Assembly: GCA_037577475.1 (NCBI GenBank)
Contig: CM075192.1
Coordinates: 7,961,408-8,025,407, forward strand
Direction: 5' to 3'
Origin: Chaunax sp. Z400
Taxonomy: Eukaryota > Chordata > Actinopteri > Lophiiformes > Chaunacidae
DNA length: 64,000 nucleotides
Shown in pieces: positions 49,930 through 61,891 of the stretch. The first letter of the stretch is position 1, and each line of letters starts with the position of its first letter. Below the pieces are notes generated by a model. That model made no database searches, was not told the DNA's origin, and saw nothing but the letters and a program-made list of their open reading frames with translations. The translations under genes were made by a program, and so were the position numbers.

Positions 49930-50540
49930 AGATATTAATTTACAACATGTCTATCAATCAAACTTTATTTATACAACAACTTCCAAACAATTTGAATTCA
50001 ACGGCATCAACAAGCGACAAATGGAGAAAAAAGAAGCGAAAATAGATTTACTGAATAAAACAACAACAAAAAGATGAGAAGCTAAGACGATAAAAAACAG
50101 ATGAATAATACAAGAAAAATAATAACATAATAAACACAAGCAAAAAAAAAAGAAGAACGAAAGAATAATAATAAAATTGTGAGGTACTACACATGATAAA
50201 AAGCTATTTTATATGATAATAATAATAGTAATAATAATAATAATAGTAAAATGTTGTGATAAATAAAAAATTCTAAATACTAAAAGCATAAAATCATCCC
50301 AGAGTCTTTGTGCTTTCTCATCCCACAGGTTAATATGGACTGTGATTGGATCTACAGCTGGAATGGCCCACTGACATCACCATCATCATCATTATCATTA
50401 TCATTATTAGTATTACTATTATTATTATCATCAACATTATTATTATCAGTGTTGTTATTGTAGTAGTTATTATAAATACTACAAATTCTAATATTCCTAT
50501 CATAATGGCTGTTATTGTTATTGTGATTGCACATGTCTGT
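49930..50540. repeat. AT-rich low-complexity tract with ATT and ATC trinucleotides
   Basis: Simple A-rich sequence, then ATA/ATT-rich repeats at 50215-50245 and (ATC/ATT)n at 50378-50475. Several long low-complexity reading frames arise here from the repeats. Confidence 0.8.
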
Positions 50541-50689
50541 GTTCCAGTCCCTCACTCCCTCTATCTCTCCACCTATTCCCCCCCATCTCTCGCTCTCTCC
50601 CTCCATCTCTGACTCACTCCCCATCTATCTCCCAATCTTTCCCTCTCTTTATCTCTCTCACCCCAACCGGTCAAAGCAGAGGGCCATCC

Positions 50690-50905
50690 ACCTTGAGTCT
50701 TGAATCTGCTCGAGGTTTCTGCCTGTTAAAAGGCAGTTTTTCCTCACCAACATCACCAAGTGCTGCTCGTGGAGGATTGTTGGGTCTCTGTGGAGTAAAG
50801 AGTCGGTCTAGACCTGCTCTTCTTGGAAAATGCCTTGATATAACTTTTATTGTGACTTGGCGCTGTATAAATAATGAATACACTACATTAAAACCAGAAT
50901 GAATG
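50690..50905 (+). repeat. Dispersed teleost repeat, LINE/SINE 3'-type
   Basis: Contains GAGGTTTCTGCCTGTTAAAA, GGCAGTTTTTCCTCACC, GGTCTAGACCTGCTC and TGACTTGGCGCTGTATAAAT in this order. I recall the order from a very common fish repeat that ends in TTGGCGCTATATAAATAAA. Preceded by CT-rich low-complexity sequence at 50550-50660. Confidence 0.7.
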
Positions 50906-51429
50906 AATGGGTTTCGTGTAGGAATAGTACTCAGCAGTCTGATAGTGTGGATATCTGTGGGAGAAAGAAAAAATATTTTAAACAATAAATAAATAAGCTA
51001 AAGAAATATACCTGTGACAGAACAGTCACAACAGACACGATGATTTGGACACTCCTTTTCACAGGAGTAGCTTAATTTACTGAAGAAGTTAAAACCCTGC
51101 AACATTATGAATTGGAAAATTAGTAACATTAGCAACAACAAAAAAGCAGTAAAAGCATAACTTAAGATGCAAACAACATCAAATATACAACAACCAAACA
51201 AGTATCACTGATTTGCAAACTTTAAGGTCCTTCCTAGAAGAGTAGCAACACAAAACAAAATGTTCCATAATATTTTAAGGTACAAGCAACTTGGTTTGCA
51301 TGGTGGTGAACAAATACATCCAAACACAGGCTGCACCATTTGAGCAGGTGGGGGCACTGCAATTCAAGCTATAGCTATTAACAGCAGTGTTAGTGCACTT
51401 CTAAGGCCTATGAGGGGCCGTTAGGGACA

Positions 51430-51672
51430 TTATTCAGTCTTCCCTCTCACATACACATATGGAACGCTCTCTCACACACACTACTTAAAAGCTCTCACAT
51501 ACTATACTGAAAATCACACACATACAAGTGAAATGCTGTTACATACACAACTAAAAAGCTCCCATAAAAACTAGTGAAACCTTTTACACAGACTGCTAAA
51601 AAGCTTTCACAGATATTAGTAAAATGTGTTCATATACACAGCTGAAATGCTCTAATTTAATACTGTGAAATC
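51430..51672 (+). repeat. Degenerate ~38-40 bp tandem repeat
   Basis: About six units follow the pattern 'aaaagctctcacataca ... act(a/g)gtgaaa', seen near 51460, 51490, 51530, 51560, 51600 and 51640. Units have drifted strongly and alternate between AAAAGCT and GAAATGCT starts. Confidence 0.7.
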
Positions 51673-52047
51673 TAGCAGTTTAGTAGTGAATACAAGCATT
51701 ACAGTTAAAAAAAGGAGCGTTTTCCTGTCATGTGAAGGAAACAGAAAGACTCCTCACAAGGAAGTGTTTTTCTTTATTGTTTTTTATTTTTTATTGAATA
51801 TTTATTTTGATTTACACTGTATTGTGCGAACAAGTACAATCAGCTGTCATAACAGAAACAGTGAACACATTGAAAGATATCGATGACATACAGTATATCG
51901 TATAACGAACAAATTTAAAACAAAAAGAAAGAAAAGGGTAAGGAAAAATTAAACAAAAGATGATTTACAAGAGGTTTAGTTGATTAAGATGTTGAAGGTT
52001 TTGCATATATCAATTGTTTTGGCCAATTCTTATTATAGGTATATAAG

Positions 52048-52440
52048 TTAAGTAATGTTTGAAAATATATTTTCAGATCTGTCTGTTTGAAAAAATTTCA
52101 TTTTGTGGATATAAAATTTAGCTAAGATATTAAGCAGATTAATGAAACGTTCATTCCTGAAGAATTTCATATCGTTGAATATTAATAGAATATCATTTTC
52201 TTTGAGGAGAATGTTTTTACCCAAGAATTTCTTTAGGTCTAAAATAAAGTCAGCCCAAAATACAGACACATGTGCACATTGAACAAAGACATGCTCCAGT
52301 GTTTTCCCCATATGGTTGCAAAAAGAGCATCTGTCTTCTATGTTGGGGATATATTTAGAAATAATGTTATAATAATATTTATGTATGATCTTAAAAAGAA
52401 ATTCTTTGATTTTGTTTACAAGGAAGTGCATGTGCTCTTG
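52048..52440 (-). mobile_element. L1-like LINE ORF2 C-terminal fragment
   Basis: A 127-codon open minus-strand frame contains KIIHKYYYNIISKYIPNIED, then CSFCNHMGKTLEHVFVQC and HVSVFWADF. The CxxC...HxxxxC pattern and following VFW match the end of fish L1 ORF2. It is one of the longer uninterrupted retroelement fragments here, so it may be fairly young, but it lacks the endonuclease and most of the RT domain. Confidence 0.8.
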
Positions 52441-53811
52441 CTGAATTTGAAGTAGCCAACTTCAACCACTATGTATCTTCATCCGATCCTCCTTCTTTTT
52501 CAAACCTCAGACTTTATTCTTTGAGGTAAGAGGCAATGAGGAGAATGTTGCAATTTTCTTCTTTTTTTTTTACTAGTGCTCTGCAATGTATTGAGTTACT
52601 GCAAAGCGAAGAGTCCAACATTTTCAGTCAGGAGAGGCTTTATAGAATGCTCAGTGATCATACAAAAACTCTATCTGCCTTTCTTGCTGTGTCCAGACAT
52701 GACTATACGACAGGACAATACTTTGACACTTGAAAGCACCCAAAATCTCAGGATTAAAAGAATGGACTAACGTGGTGAAAACTTTTTTCGTAGTGACTGA
52801 TGAACAGGCAGATCAGACACTGCTCCCTAGTGGCTATTAAGGTCACCACTTACAAGAAGGTGTATCACATTGTTTACGGCTTGTCCCTTAGGCTACTGCC
52901 AGTTTTGTTTTACTGTTTAGTATTTTTTGTCTCACCAAGTTACATGTAATGCAAACAACATATATGTCTCACATTGTGATATATTGGACTGTCATGGACC
53001 AATGTTAAAAAAGATAAAAACTTTATTTAAAAAACAAACTGATGTGTTGTCAGCATGAGGTGAATGTAAGTGTGTTGCAAGGACTTCAGGAGAGTATGTC
53101 AGAACTGTAGCATCCACTGTCTCCAGCGGATCAAGGATTTTTCTAAATCAGTGGCCACATTTTTCACAGAGCGGCCAAGTAGAAATCTATCACATACATT
53201 TCACCATGTCATTCCCTGTTTGTTGTTGGCTCTATAGCTTTGAGCTCATTGTGTACGTCAAAAAGCCCAGGAAATAAAAATTAATAATTGATTTAACTTA
53301 AAACTATGGTACATAGAAAACATAATACATATACCGTACACCATACCATTACAGCATAATCAATAGTTTAGAGTAGAAATACTTTCAGTGTTAATTTCAG
53401 TGTGTTCAGTGTAGCTGTACACTACATGCTGAGAGTGACGAGACGTCCAGGAAAAATTTAGGAGAGTCCCAAATCCTTAAAAAAAAAATCCTTAAAAATT
53501 TGACTGAACCTGAGTTTTGATGAGTTATAGCCAAATAAAGCATAACTCAACTGATAGTTGTGAAACATGTCTATGGTGTCACAGACAGACGGGCTCTGTT
53601 ATATAGTCTACACACTATAAAATATAACTTTTATGTTGTTCCAACATAAAAATATGAGTGAAAGGGCTGCCTTAAAATTTTGAGTTATGTAGGTATGTCA
53701 AAAAATACTATTTGTTCTTTTAACAAAACCAAATGTATCTAAAAAATAAAAATCACGTCATTTTAACAATTGTCTCATTTTTTGGAGCAAGCTCTTAAAG
53801 CAATTATTTCA
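52441..53811. other. Intergenic sequence
   Basis: AT-rich; a CTCF-like sequence occurs on the minus strand near 52823-52838 (CCACTAGGGAGCAG, one base off). No gene recognised. Confidence 0.4.
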
Positions 53812-53825
53812 ACTTGGAAATCTGT

Positions 53826-54043
53826 AGAAACAGAGAGGGGTTTCTGGCACAACTTCACCTACTCACAAGGTGCCTGGAGAAGGGAAAAGGTCAAAAAGGC
53901 AAAAACTCCAGCAACACTTGCAGTATTAGGAACAACTTTATTGCTTGACCAACGCGTTTCGGCTTGTGGCCTTCATCAGGGTCATCATTGTGTTTTATGA
54001 TGACCCTGATGAAGGCCACAAGCTGAAACGCGTTGGTCAAGCC
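53826..54043 (-). mobile_element. 218-bp insertion with 14-bp target site duplication and internal foldback
   Basis: The 14-mer ACTTGGAAATCTGT occurs at 53812-53825 and again at 54044-54057, exactly flanking the insertion. Inside, arms 53943-53987 and 53998-54042 are 45-bp reverse complements with one mismatch around a 10-base loop. The arms carry the sequence GAAACGCGTTGGTCAAGC, which I recall from a common fish repeat. Read on the minus strand the second arm runs into CAATAAAGTTGTTCC, so the element is probably in minus orientation. Confidence 0.85.
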
Positions 54044-54479
54044 ACTTGGAAATCTGTGTCAAATCTGTGTTATCAATTTACGTTTGTTACTGTGTTGAAC
54101 TTCTTGGTCAGTTCTTTGAACTTTCCGTCATTTGTCACAGATCTTACATTTAAATTTGTCCACACATTTAGACCCATTTTCAGTTGTTTACACATCTTAA
54201 ACTATTTCAGATTAGCTATTTGATATCATTCTATATTTTACACAACCTAATAAAAATTGTTTCATTTAAAAATTTAGGTGATCATTTAATGCAGTGACTT
54301 TGTTTCAAAAAGAAACGTGAGTCCAACACAAATATTTATTGCCTCATCTTACTCAAGACCTGAAACCAAAAGAACAAAAAAGTCACAAGATGAAGACATA
54401 ACATTTATGTCTTCATAAAGACATAACCCCCCCCCCACCAGCCCTAAGCATTGTAAAAAATTTTAAAATGTATTTTAGA

Positions 54480-54905
54480 CTAGATTCAACTTTATTGAGT
54501 CCAGGTACTCAACAATGAAATCCGAAGGTGCAGGGTAGTGACATAGGTGCTTAGATGAAATAAATAAATGAATAAAAAAATAAATACATATGTACATATA
54601 ACATAAGGTTCTTAAGACCTTGCCTGAGATCTTCCAGTAAAGCCCTCCTCATAGTCCCGTCTAGTCACTGTCTAGCCCTGCCCACCAGCTCTGGAACTCT
54701 CTCCCTGAGGATCTCAGGCAGGCAAACTCAGTGACCTCTTTTAAATCACTTCTTAAGACTCACTTTTATCGCATGGCCTTTTTATAGTTGTCTTATCTGT
54801 TGTTTTTACTGTGGTCTCCTATTATTAATGTGTTTTTTTTTACTGTGAAGCACTTTGTAACTAGTTTTTCAAAAGTGCTATATAAATAGTTATTATTATT
54901 ATTAA
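54480..54905 (+). mobile_element. L2-like LINE 3' end with (ATT)n tail
   Basis: Near 54680-54780 a plus-strand reading gives LPTSSGTLSLRISGRQTQ and then a degraded SLKSLLRLTFIAWPF-like segment, the C-terminal LINE pattern LWNSLPE...SFKSLLKTH.YRMAF. The 3' end reads GTGAAGCACTTTGTAACTAG, then CAAAAGTGCTATATAAATAG and ATT repeats. Closely related to the fragment at 37977-38432. Bases 54480-54600 may belong to a different repeat. Confidence 0.75.
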
Positions 54906-55158
54906 GATGTCAGCTTTTAACAGGCGTCTTATCACAGATAAATACATATATACATATAAACAGTCTCAGATGTGCCATAGTATAGATGCAGCCATCATTA
55001 TCATCGATATATACATATGTATACAACATATATACATACGGTATGTATATATATATATAAACATATTTTGGCAAGACTTAGTCACCGTGAATGATGTGTC
55101 CATATTGTACACAGGAGATTGTATTATGGTGCATGTGGTGTATGAGTGTGTGTCCATG

Positions 55159-55464
55159 TCACAGTCCAGAGTTCGGCAGACAAACAGCAGTATGGAAGAA
55201 GCTGTTCTTCAGCCCTCTAGTTCCAGAGTGGAGGCACCTGAACGTCTTTCCAGAGGGGAGCAGGGTGAACAGTCTGTGGTTTGGGTGAGAGGAGTCCTGA
55301 ATGATGTTGCGTGCCTTTTTCAGGCAGCGCTTCCTGTTGATGTCAGTGATGGAGGGGAGCTGGGTGCCAATGATGTTTTTGGCAGTTTTTGCCACCCGCT
55401 GCAGAGCCTTCCTGTCAGCTACAGAGCAGCTGCTGCACCACACAGTGATGCTGTTGGTTAGCAT
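55159..55464 (-). mobile_element. Non-LTR retrotransposon C-terminal fragment
   Basis: Open minus-strand frame of 101 codons: SITVWCSSCSVADRKALQRV, then AKNIIGTQLPSITDI, KKARNIIQDSSHPNHRLFTL and LPSGKTFRCL. This is the conserved end of a fish LINE ORF2 (pattern ITVWYxxCSxxDRKALQRV...DSSHPxHxLFxLLPSGxRYR). The clade (L2/CR1 group) is not resolved. The frame is intact over this stretch but bounded by degraded sequence. Confidence 0.85.
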
Positions 55465-56213
55465 GCTCTCTGTAGTGCATCACTAAAAGTTTGTGAGGAT
55501 GTGAGGTGACAGACGTGCTTTCTTTAATGTCAGTAGGGGAAAAAAAAGCTTTCTTGACCAAGGCGGATGAGTCGTTGAGTTATTTTAAAGATGTTTTTAA
55601 CCTGCAGTTACAGTGGGGCAGCTCGGCTGGAGACATACTGTTAATGTAATGGTTGGGAAGCTCACCAGTGATCTGTTGGTTACGTGAATGCACTACAGGA
55701 AAACAGGTCTGAGATCACTGCTTTTTTACCCTCTAAGCATAGAGTGAGTCACAAGTAAACTCTAGGACTTTTGAACCAGGGCCTTATTTTCCCATGTTTT
55801 TGGGTGTAAATGATTGATTGGGACAAAAATCTTTAACTTGCTAAATCTAAATCTTTAAAATGCTAAAATAGCAAGAAATACAACCCACCCTATGGTATTA
55901 TGCACCAGCACAGATCAATAAGCGAGCATAGACACAAAAAAAGACCTCAAAGTCTAATATTTGTCGGCCTTTACAATCAGACTAATTTCCATAGAACCTA
56001 CTGCTCTGAAATTGAGCACTTTATGTTTATGACATGTTTTCATTTGACCTGGAAAATGTGGACATTAAAAACCATCTGCTCCAGTCCGCATAAGAACAAC
56101 TTATGAAGTGATGCACTTACATGACATGGGCCTCTAAGACCTCAGTTACATTGTTTTCCACATGAGTTTCTTAAACCATTAAAAAGTTAATAACACAGAC
56201 CTCCATAAAAGAT
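55465..56213. other. Intergenic sequence with degraded LINE flank
   Basis: The first ~100 bp continue the LINE in broken frames on the minus strand. The rest is unrecognised AT-rich sequence. Confidence 0.4.
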
Positions 56214-56275
56214 GTCTTACTGGGATGCTCTTTTTGTGGCACTGAAGCTGAATACTTGTCTCATCTATTTTTTTA
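56214..56275 (+). mobile_element. Short L1-like fragment
   Basis: CTCTTTTTGTGGCACTGAAG followed by CTGAATACTTGTCTCATCTA is almost identical to 39087-39137, the zinc-knuckle region of the L1-like relic there. Confidence 0.7.
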
Positions 56276-56367
56276 AGTGCCACTTCTCAAGAGCCTTTTG
56301 AACTGAGATTTCTCTGCTACCTGTCTCATCCTTCAGTATATTTATTTGACATGAAAGAAGAAACCGT

Positions 56368-56706
56368 GGCACAGTGTGTAGCGCTGTTGCCTCACAGCAA
56401 GAAGATCCTGGGTTCAAATCCACCTGAGGCCCTTTGCATGTTCTCCCCGTGTCTGTGTGGGTTCCCTCGGTACTCCGGCTTCCTCCCTCCACCAAAAACA
56501 TGCATTCGAGGTGAACTGGTGACTATAAATTACCGTACGTGTAATGTGAGTGAGAATGGTTGTTTGTCTTTCTATGTGGTCCTGTGATGAACTGGCGACT
56601 TGACCAGGATGTACACCGCCTCCCGCCCACAGTCAGCTGGGATAGGCTCCAGGCCCCCCGTGACCCTATACAGGATAAGCGGTTACAGAGAATGAATGAA
56701 TGGATG
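56368..56706 (+). repeat. Near full-length SINE-like dispersed teleost repeat
   Basis: In order: GGCACAGTGTGTAGCGCTGT, TGCCTCACAGCAAGAAGATC, CTGGGTTCAAATCC, CATGTTCTCCCCGTGTC, GGTACTCCGGCTTCCTCC, GAACTGGTGACTATAAATT, GTCAGCTGGGATAGGCTCCA and GGATAAGCGGTTACAGAGAA, then ATGG repeats. The first ~60 bases with GGTTCAAATCC resemble a tRNA-type B box. I recall this whole string from fish genomes in very high copy. It is the best-preserved copy in the window. Confidence 0.85.
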
Positions 56707-58225
56707 GCAGTGGCACTCAGCTAACCAGCACTACTGCTCCCTCAGATACAACTGTCACATCAGTGATGTCTTCTTCTTTCACCATCACAATGACAACTTT
56801 CAGTGATCATCATCATCATCATCATCATCACCAACATCTGTGGCCTATGCAAGAGTTCAAAGAAAGAACCATCTTTGTTCAAGAATGGTGAGCCTGAAAG
56901 AGTCTGGGATGTGATCTCATATTTAAAGAATAATCTCTTTAAAAAGTCACTATTCTCTGTGAATTCAAGTTATTCTTTGCCTTTATTGTGTGTAATATCC
57001 TTTGTGTCTTTCAAAATAAGAGCCATACTGTTGCCCTTAGGTGATAGTGAGAGACTTTGGCTTACACTGTTATTAAGCACACACCTGAGTTGTGGCTCTA
57101 GTTCCTACTCCAATCAGAGATCATGTCTTTATATCATAGAGTATGTCTCAGTTTGTATAATGCAAACCAAAATTTGTTGTATTGTATATAGATGTATTTT
57201 TGTCTGTATTTGTCTATTAGTTTCCATGTTTGTTATTGTGACATACTCTTTGGCTGGAATGAGGAAGATTACAGCTTAAAAATCTGTTTAACAAATACGT
57301 CTTGGACAGAAAAGCATTGAAAGATTGTGGAAATACGTTCTAAAATGTGTTTGTTGTTAGAAACCAGTGTCAAGAGGAAAATAAATATGTCGCGAGGTCA
57401 GTGAAAGCAGCAAATAGACGCTGTTTCACACATTAACACAATCTAATGTGGTGAACCACAATTTACCATGAAGTTTCTGAGGATGGAAACGCCGAAAGCT
57501 TTTCTTCACCAAACAGGTGAGGTCTCATGCAACGTTCAAGTCACATCAGAATTACCATTTTCCCGCCTCTTCTGCATTCATGTCATTTCGGAATTAGCAT
57601 TTTCCACTGTTCAGGCATTCGAGGTGCCACAAAAAAAAAGACAAGTGACAGGAGAGGGGCACTGCAGTGGCCAATCAGATTTCAGCTGGTGCCAATGCTC
57701 CTTTGGCCCCGCCCCTGCATAGAGAAGGTGATAAAGTGCAACAATAGAGGAATTCAGTACCAGCTGAGATTGATTTGTTATCTGACAGTGATCTGAAGCT
57801 AACGGAGATCACATTGCTTAAGCTCGCTTGGATTTAGGAGACAGGCTACTTACCACCAGTGGAATTCAGACACACGAAGGTATTTGTTTTAAGTTCAAAG
57901 ACATGACTCATAAGGGAGTGTTTGCTCTGTGAAATATGTTTGAATAACAAAGGGAAAAAATGTGAATATGTCTGGGAATTCAAGTTTGATTGACGTCACT
58001 GAATGTTTGCTCTTTGTGATGGAAAATTTATCAAAGTGGTTGACTTAAGGGAGGAAGCATTTACTCAGTTTTCACCTCAGTGCATGGTGTCATTTGTTAA
58101 ACCAGCATCCAACATTTTGATAAGATGGACTTTTCGTTTCATTTGATAGTGTGTTTGTTTTAAATAACACCTCACTGGCAGCCACGGTCATCAATATAAT
58201 GTAACACGCATAGAGTGCGTCCCTT
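56707..58225. other. Intergenic sequence
   Basis: Includes a (CAT)n run at 56809-56833. No gene recognised. The open frame at 56803-57279 starts in the CAT repeat and shows no family resemblance. Confidence 0.4.
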
Positions 58226-58400
58226 TTCTGGGTTAGCTCAGGGCGTTACGGCTTCAGTCCAAAAAGAGGCAATATAGGTTAATTGGTGACTCTAAGTTGC
58301 CTGTATAAATTGCCTGAATGAGATCATGAATGGCTGTCTGTCTCTCCATGACAGACAGACTTTAACCAGCAGATGGAGTCCTGTCATGGAAAAGGATCTG
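58226..58400 (+). repeat. Fragment of the SINE-like repeat family
   Basis: GGGTTAGCTCAGGGCGTTAC, then TTAATTGGTGACTCTAAGTT and GAATGGCTGTCTGTCTCTCC match scattered parts of the repeat at 56368-56706 in the same order, with deletions. Confidence 0.5.
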
Positions 58401-59440
58401 CTGACATGCAAGCTGAGTATCTATTAGGAGTTCATAGGACTCTTAGGACTTCTTCACTATGTTGTTGACCTTTGCATTGAGTTCAAAACAATCCGAGCTC
58501 AACGTCCACTTACTAGCAATCTTAAAATCTTTCAAATCAATTTGTGATATAATTGGTGGAACCAGGCCATACTGGTAATGGTTTCCCTGAAGCTCGAAAA
58601 ACGCTAACAGTATGCTAAGATATGGTTTTGGATACTGTGTTTCTCTAAACTAAGGATACAAGAACTATGAAAACAGCTAATATTTAAATCCTCCACTATT
58701 GCTATTAAAACCATGGATGCCATTTATTGGGGTTTAAGTAATATAAAAATGGTCTTTGCTTAACTCTCTTGAATCCCCAGCCTCCCCTATACAGTACGTC
58801 CTGGGTGGCTCTTCAGCAAATAAATATCTCTAAGATAAATGATCTAACTGGCCGTCTTTGCAGTTTCTCCATTCCACGTCTTGCAGTCAAACGTTTTCCA
58901 AGAAATACTGTCAGACTTGTGAGAAAATTCCTTGGAGATATTATTTATAGCCTTCACTCCTTATCGTCTGGGCACTGCAGTGAGGGAATGCTAGCAACTA
59001 CTACAACAGTGGTTAAAATATCTGATGTGAGCAGATTTATACCCTGGGATACGTCTGTTTTTATTTGAATATTGCAATATAGATAAGAAAATTACTCTTG
59101 CCAAGAATGACCAAATTCAGTCCAATCAAAACATTCAGGAGACAAGGCCCATGGGCTTGGAGGCTCTTCCTCTAAATGCTTAATGAGCTTTCCATATTGT
59201 AGTTGCTTCTGTAGCTGGTTGTGCTACAGTATAAGTGGTAGAGGAGGAACTCACATCCTTCATTAAGCAAAGGAAACAACAAAAACACCCCATTACAAAT
59301 AAAAGCCTTGCATTTACATTGAATATATACTGTATGTATTAGTAGTAGTAGTAAAATCACACCTCAGTAAGTACTGCAGACTCATATCATCATACTGAAT
59401 GATTATTACTAATGCATTCATGTGTAGTAGCATTAGCTTT
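58401..59440. other. Intergenic sequence
   Basis: No gene recognised. A plus-strand frame at 58769-59068 has no recognisable domain; it may be an old retroelement fragment. Confidence 0.35.
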
Positions 59441-59447
59441 AATAATC

Positions 59448-59484
59448 TTACATACATACATACATACTTACTTACTTACTTAAA

Positions 59485-59518
<34 letters not shown>

Positions 59519-59840
59519 CATATATACATACATACATACATACTGTATATACATATATACATACACACACACTGTATATACATACATACATACTGTATAT
59601 ACATACATACATACACACACACTGTATATACATACATACATACTGTATATACATATATACATACATACATACTGTATATACATACATACATACACACACC
59701 CTGTATATACATACATATACTGTATATACATATATACATACACACACACTGTATATACATACATATATACATATATACATACATACATATATACATATAT
59801 ACATACATACATACATACATATATACATATATACATATGC
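59448..59840 (+). repeat. (CATA)n array with higher-order structure
   Basis: About 390 bp of CATA units. A recurrent spacer, ACTGTATATACATA, divides the array into blocks of about 40-60 bp, so there is a second-order repeat on top of the tetranucleotide. Blocks with ACACACAC occur at 59570, 59615, 59693 and 59741. Confidence 0.95.
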
Positions 59841-60180
59841 CATAAAATTGAAATAATCAAGTAAAGTACAATCACCTCAAAATTAAAACACACCACTGTG
59901 TTCATTTGCAATTTGCTTGGGTTGTTTGTGTCGTATGAAAATAATAATTAAGTTGTATTTTGCTCCTTATTAACTATTAATGATCATCTGGATCTAATCA
60001 ATAATAAAAACAAAGATACTCAAATATAAACAACATCAAAACCTAAGCGTCATACATTCCTCAGGTGACAGAACTGGAATACAGTCATACAATACAGTCA
60101 GTAACATGTGTCCCCCATCAGCATCGGTTACATCATCTGCCTCATGGACTGGCAGAACCTCCGGATGTCATCCTGTGGGA
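59841..60180. other. Intergenic sequence
   Basis: AT-rich. Nothing recognised. Confidence 0.4.
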
Positions 60181-60184
60181 TGAG

Positions 60185-60350
60185 TCATAAGCTGTATTTC
60201 CACTGAGTAGTACCAGCTATACTCGACTCGACTTATTACTTTTCTGCAGGTCGTTTTCCATTACGGGATAGTACCTCCTCAGACTAGGTGGGTGCCACTC
60301 GAAACTGCTGTGGCGTAGTCTTCAACACGACACACAACTCTCACGATCCT
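60185..60350. mobile_element. MITE-like dispersed teleost element
   Basis: Contains AGCTGTATTTCCACTGAGTA, then CCAGCTATACTCGACTCGAC, CGTTTTCCATTACGGGATAG and TACCTCCTCAGACTAGG. I recall these strings (a 'gtgtttccact ... ggtaccagctcgactcgac' pattern) from a very common fish non-autonomous DNA element. Ends are approximate. Confidence 0.65.
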
Positions 60351-61890
60351 CCAATCGGCCATCAACGACAGGAGCACATTTTTCTTCTTCATTTTGTACA
60401 CAAAAATCAGTCAAGCTTGGCCAAACCTTCTGTTTTCCTAATTATAATTTATCTCAAAACCTACCCTACATATAGATGTTCAACCACTTTTACAATAGAG
60501 AAAAGGTTTTCTTAAATTGAGGCAAAAAATCAGTGGCGTGTATTTAAATCCCTTGAGTGTACGTAAGTAGAGTACTTGAGTAAATATCCTCAGTTATGTT
60601 CTATCATTTTACAGTGCAGACTATATGAAAAATATTTCACCGGGGTGAATACAACAATATAATTACTGTATAAAATTATTTACCAACATTCCACCGGTTA
60701 CAATAAGTACAGAGGGAAAGAGACATTATTTATGAAGGCAGCGTAAGGGATAAAAAATGAAAAGGTTAAGGACACTAACACAAGTCTAATGTGAATAATT
60801 GTAACACCGAAGCACAGAGTTTGATCAAATATAAAAAGAGCAAAATGAGATCAATTGTTTGAGTTGCTGAAAGCTGCCATTCTGTGAAAAGCTAACTAGC
60901 TTGTAATGTTCACAGTGCTGGTGTTTTCTGAGTAAAATAAATACACAGACCAAACCTAAAAGCCAACATATTCATCACCTCCACTATGAAAGCATACGTC
61001 TGAGGTTCAACCTCCGTATTTGACAGTCGAGTCTCGGGCTGGTACGATATGTTGTTCTCCTAAATGCTCCCTCCATCAGCCGTTGAGAATGAACAGAATG
61101 GGGTTGGGATATGAAGGAATCCTGTGTACTCGCTGTGGTATTTCATGATGTCAGAGTCTGTCTGTCCGTTCTGACTCAGCTGCCACAGCATTGCACCTCT
61201 TGTCCATACAGTAATAACTACACATAAGTTCGGGGGTGTGAATGAAAAATTGTGTGGCCAGTACTCAAGCCCATAAATAAAACGCAGAGAGGGCAAGAAC
61301 AGCATTCGCGAGCCAGGTCCTCTTTCACCAGTGACATGCTTGTCTGGAAGTCGTTTCGTCTTTGCATCACATCTTGAAGACTCACAGAAAGGTGTCTGCA
61401 CATTTAAGTGGTGGCTTTCCCATTCATCACAGGCACCAGGGTTGCTCAAGTAATTCTATTTTATTTTTTTGTTAAAATGGTTGAAACAGAGCTAGGACTG
61501 TCTTCCCATGACTCAACACTGGGCATGTGTGCGAGAACAAGCTTTTGAGATTTGATGGTTTGATGGTGGGCCTAAATATTTCCTCTCCCTCTTTGTCCTC
61601 ATCAAACTTTTGCTGGTATTTCAGACCACGTTCTCTTATAATAGACGGAGACGGTTTTCCATAATTAAATCAATCACTGTATCTTCTGGCAGAATCCAGC
61701 TGAATTTAAACTCGTATCTGCTCAGGCATAATTTAATATTTCTCATCACAAAGGCATGCAAAGGATTTGTATTCGCTCTAAAATTATTCTGAGTGGACTT
61801 TTGGTACTTCAGGATTAAATACAGCGATATGTAAAATATTCTTCACGGGCATGTTTGTTGATTCTTGACTTATAGCAAGAAATCTGTTCA
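60351..61890. other. Intergenic sequence
   Basis: No gene or familiar repeat recognised. A 129-codon minus-strand frame at 61060-61449 lacks recognisable domains and splice context. Confidence 0.4.
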
Positions 61891-61891
61891 T

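Noticed and set aside
50346..50624. Frames rich in isoleucine (plus) and asparagine (minus)
   Set aside because: Translations of ATT/ATC simple repeats.
54907..55461. 184-codon plus-strand frame
   Set aside because: It is the antisense of the LINE C-terminal fragment at 55159-55464 plus AT-rich leader.
59399..59911. Long frames rich in Y, I, H, T, C, M and V on both strands
   Set aside because: Products of the CATA array.
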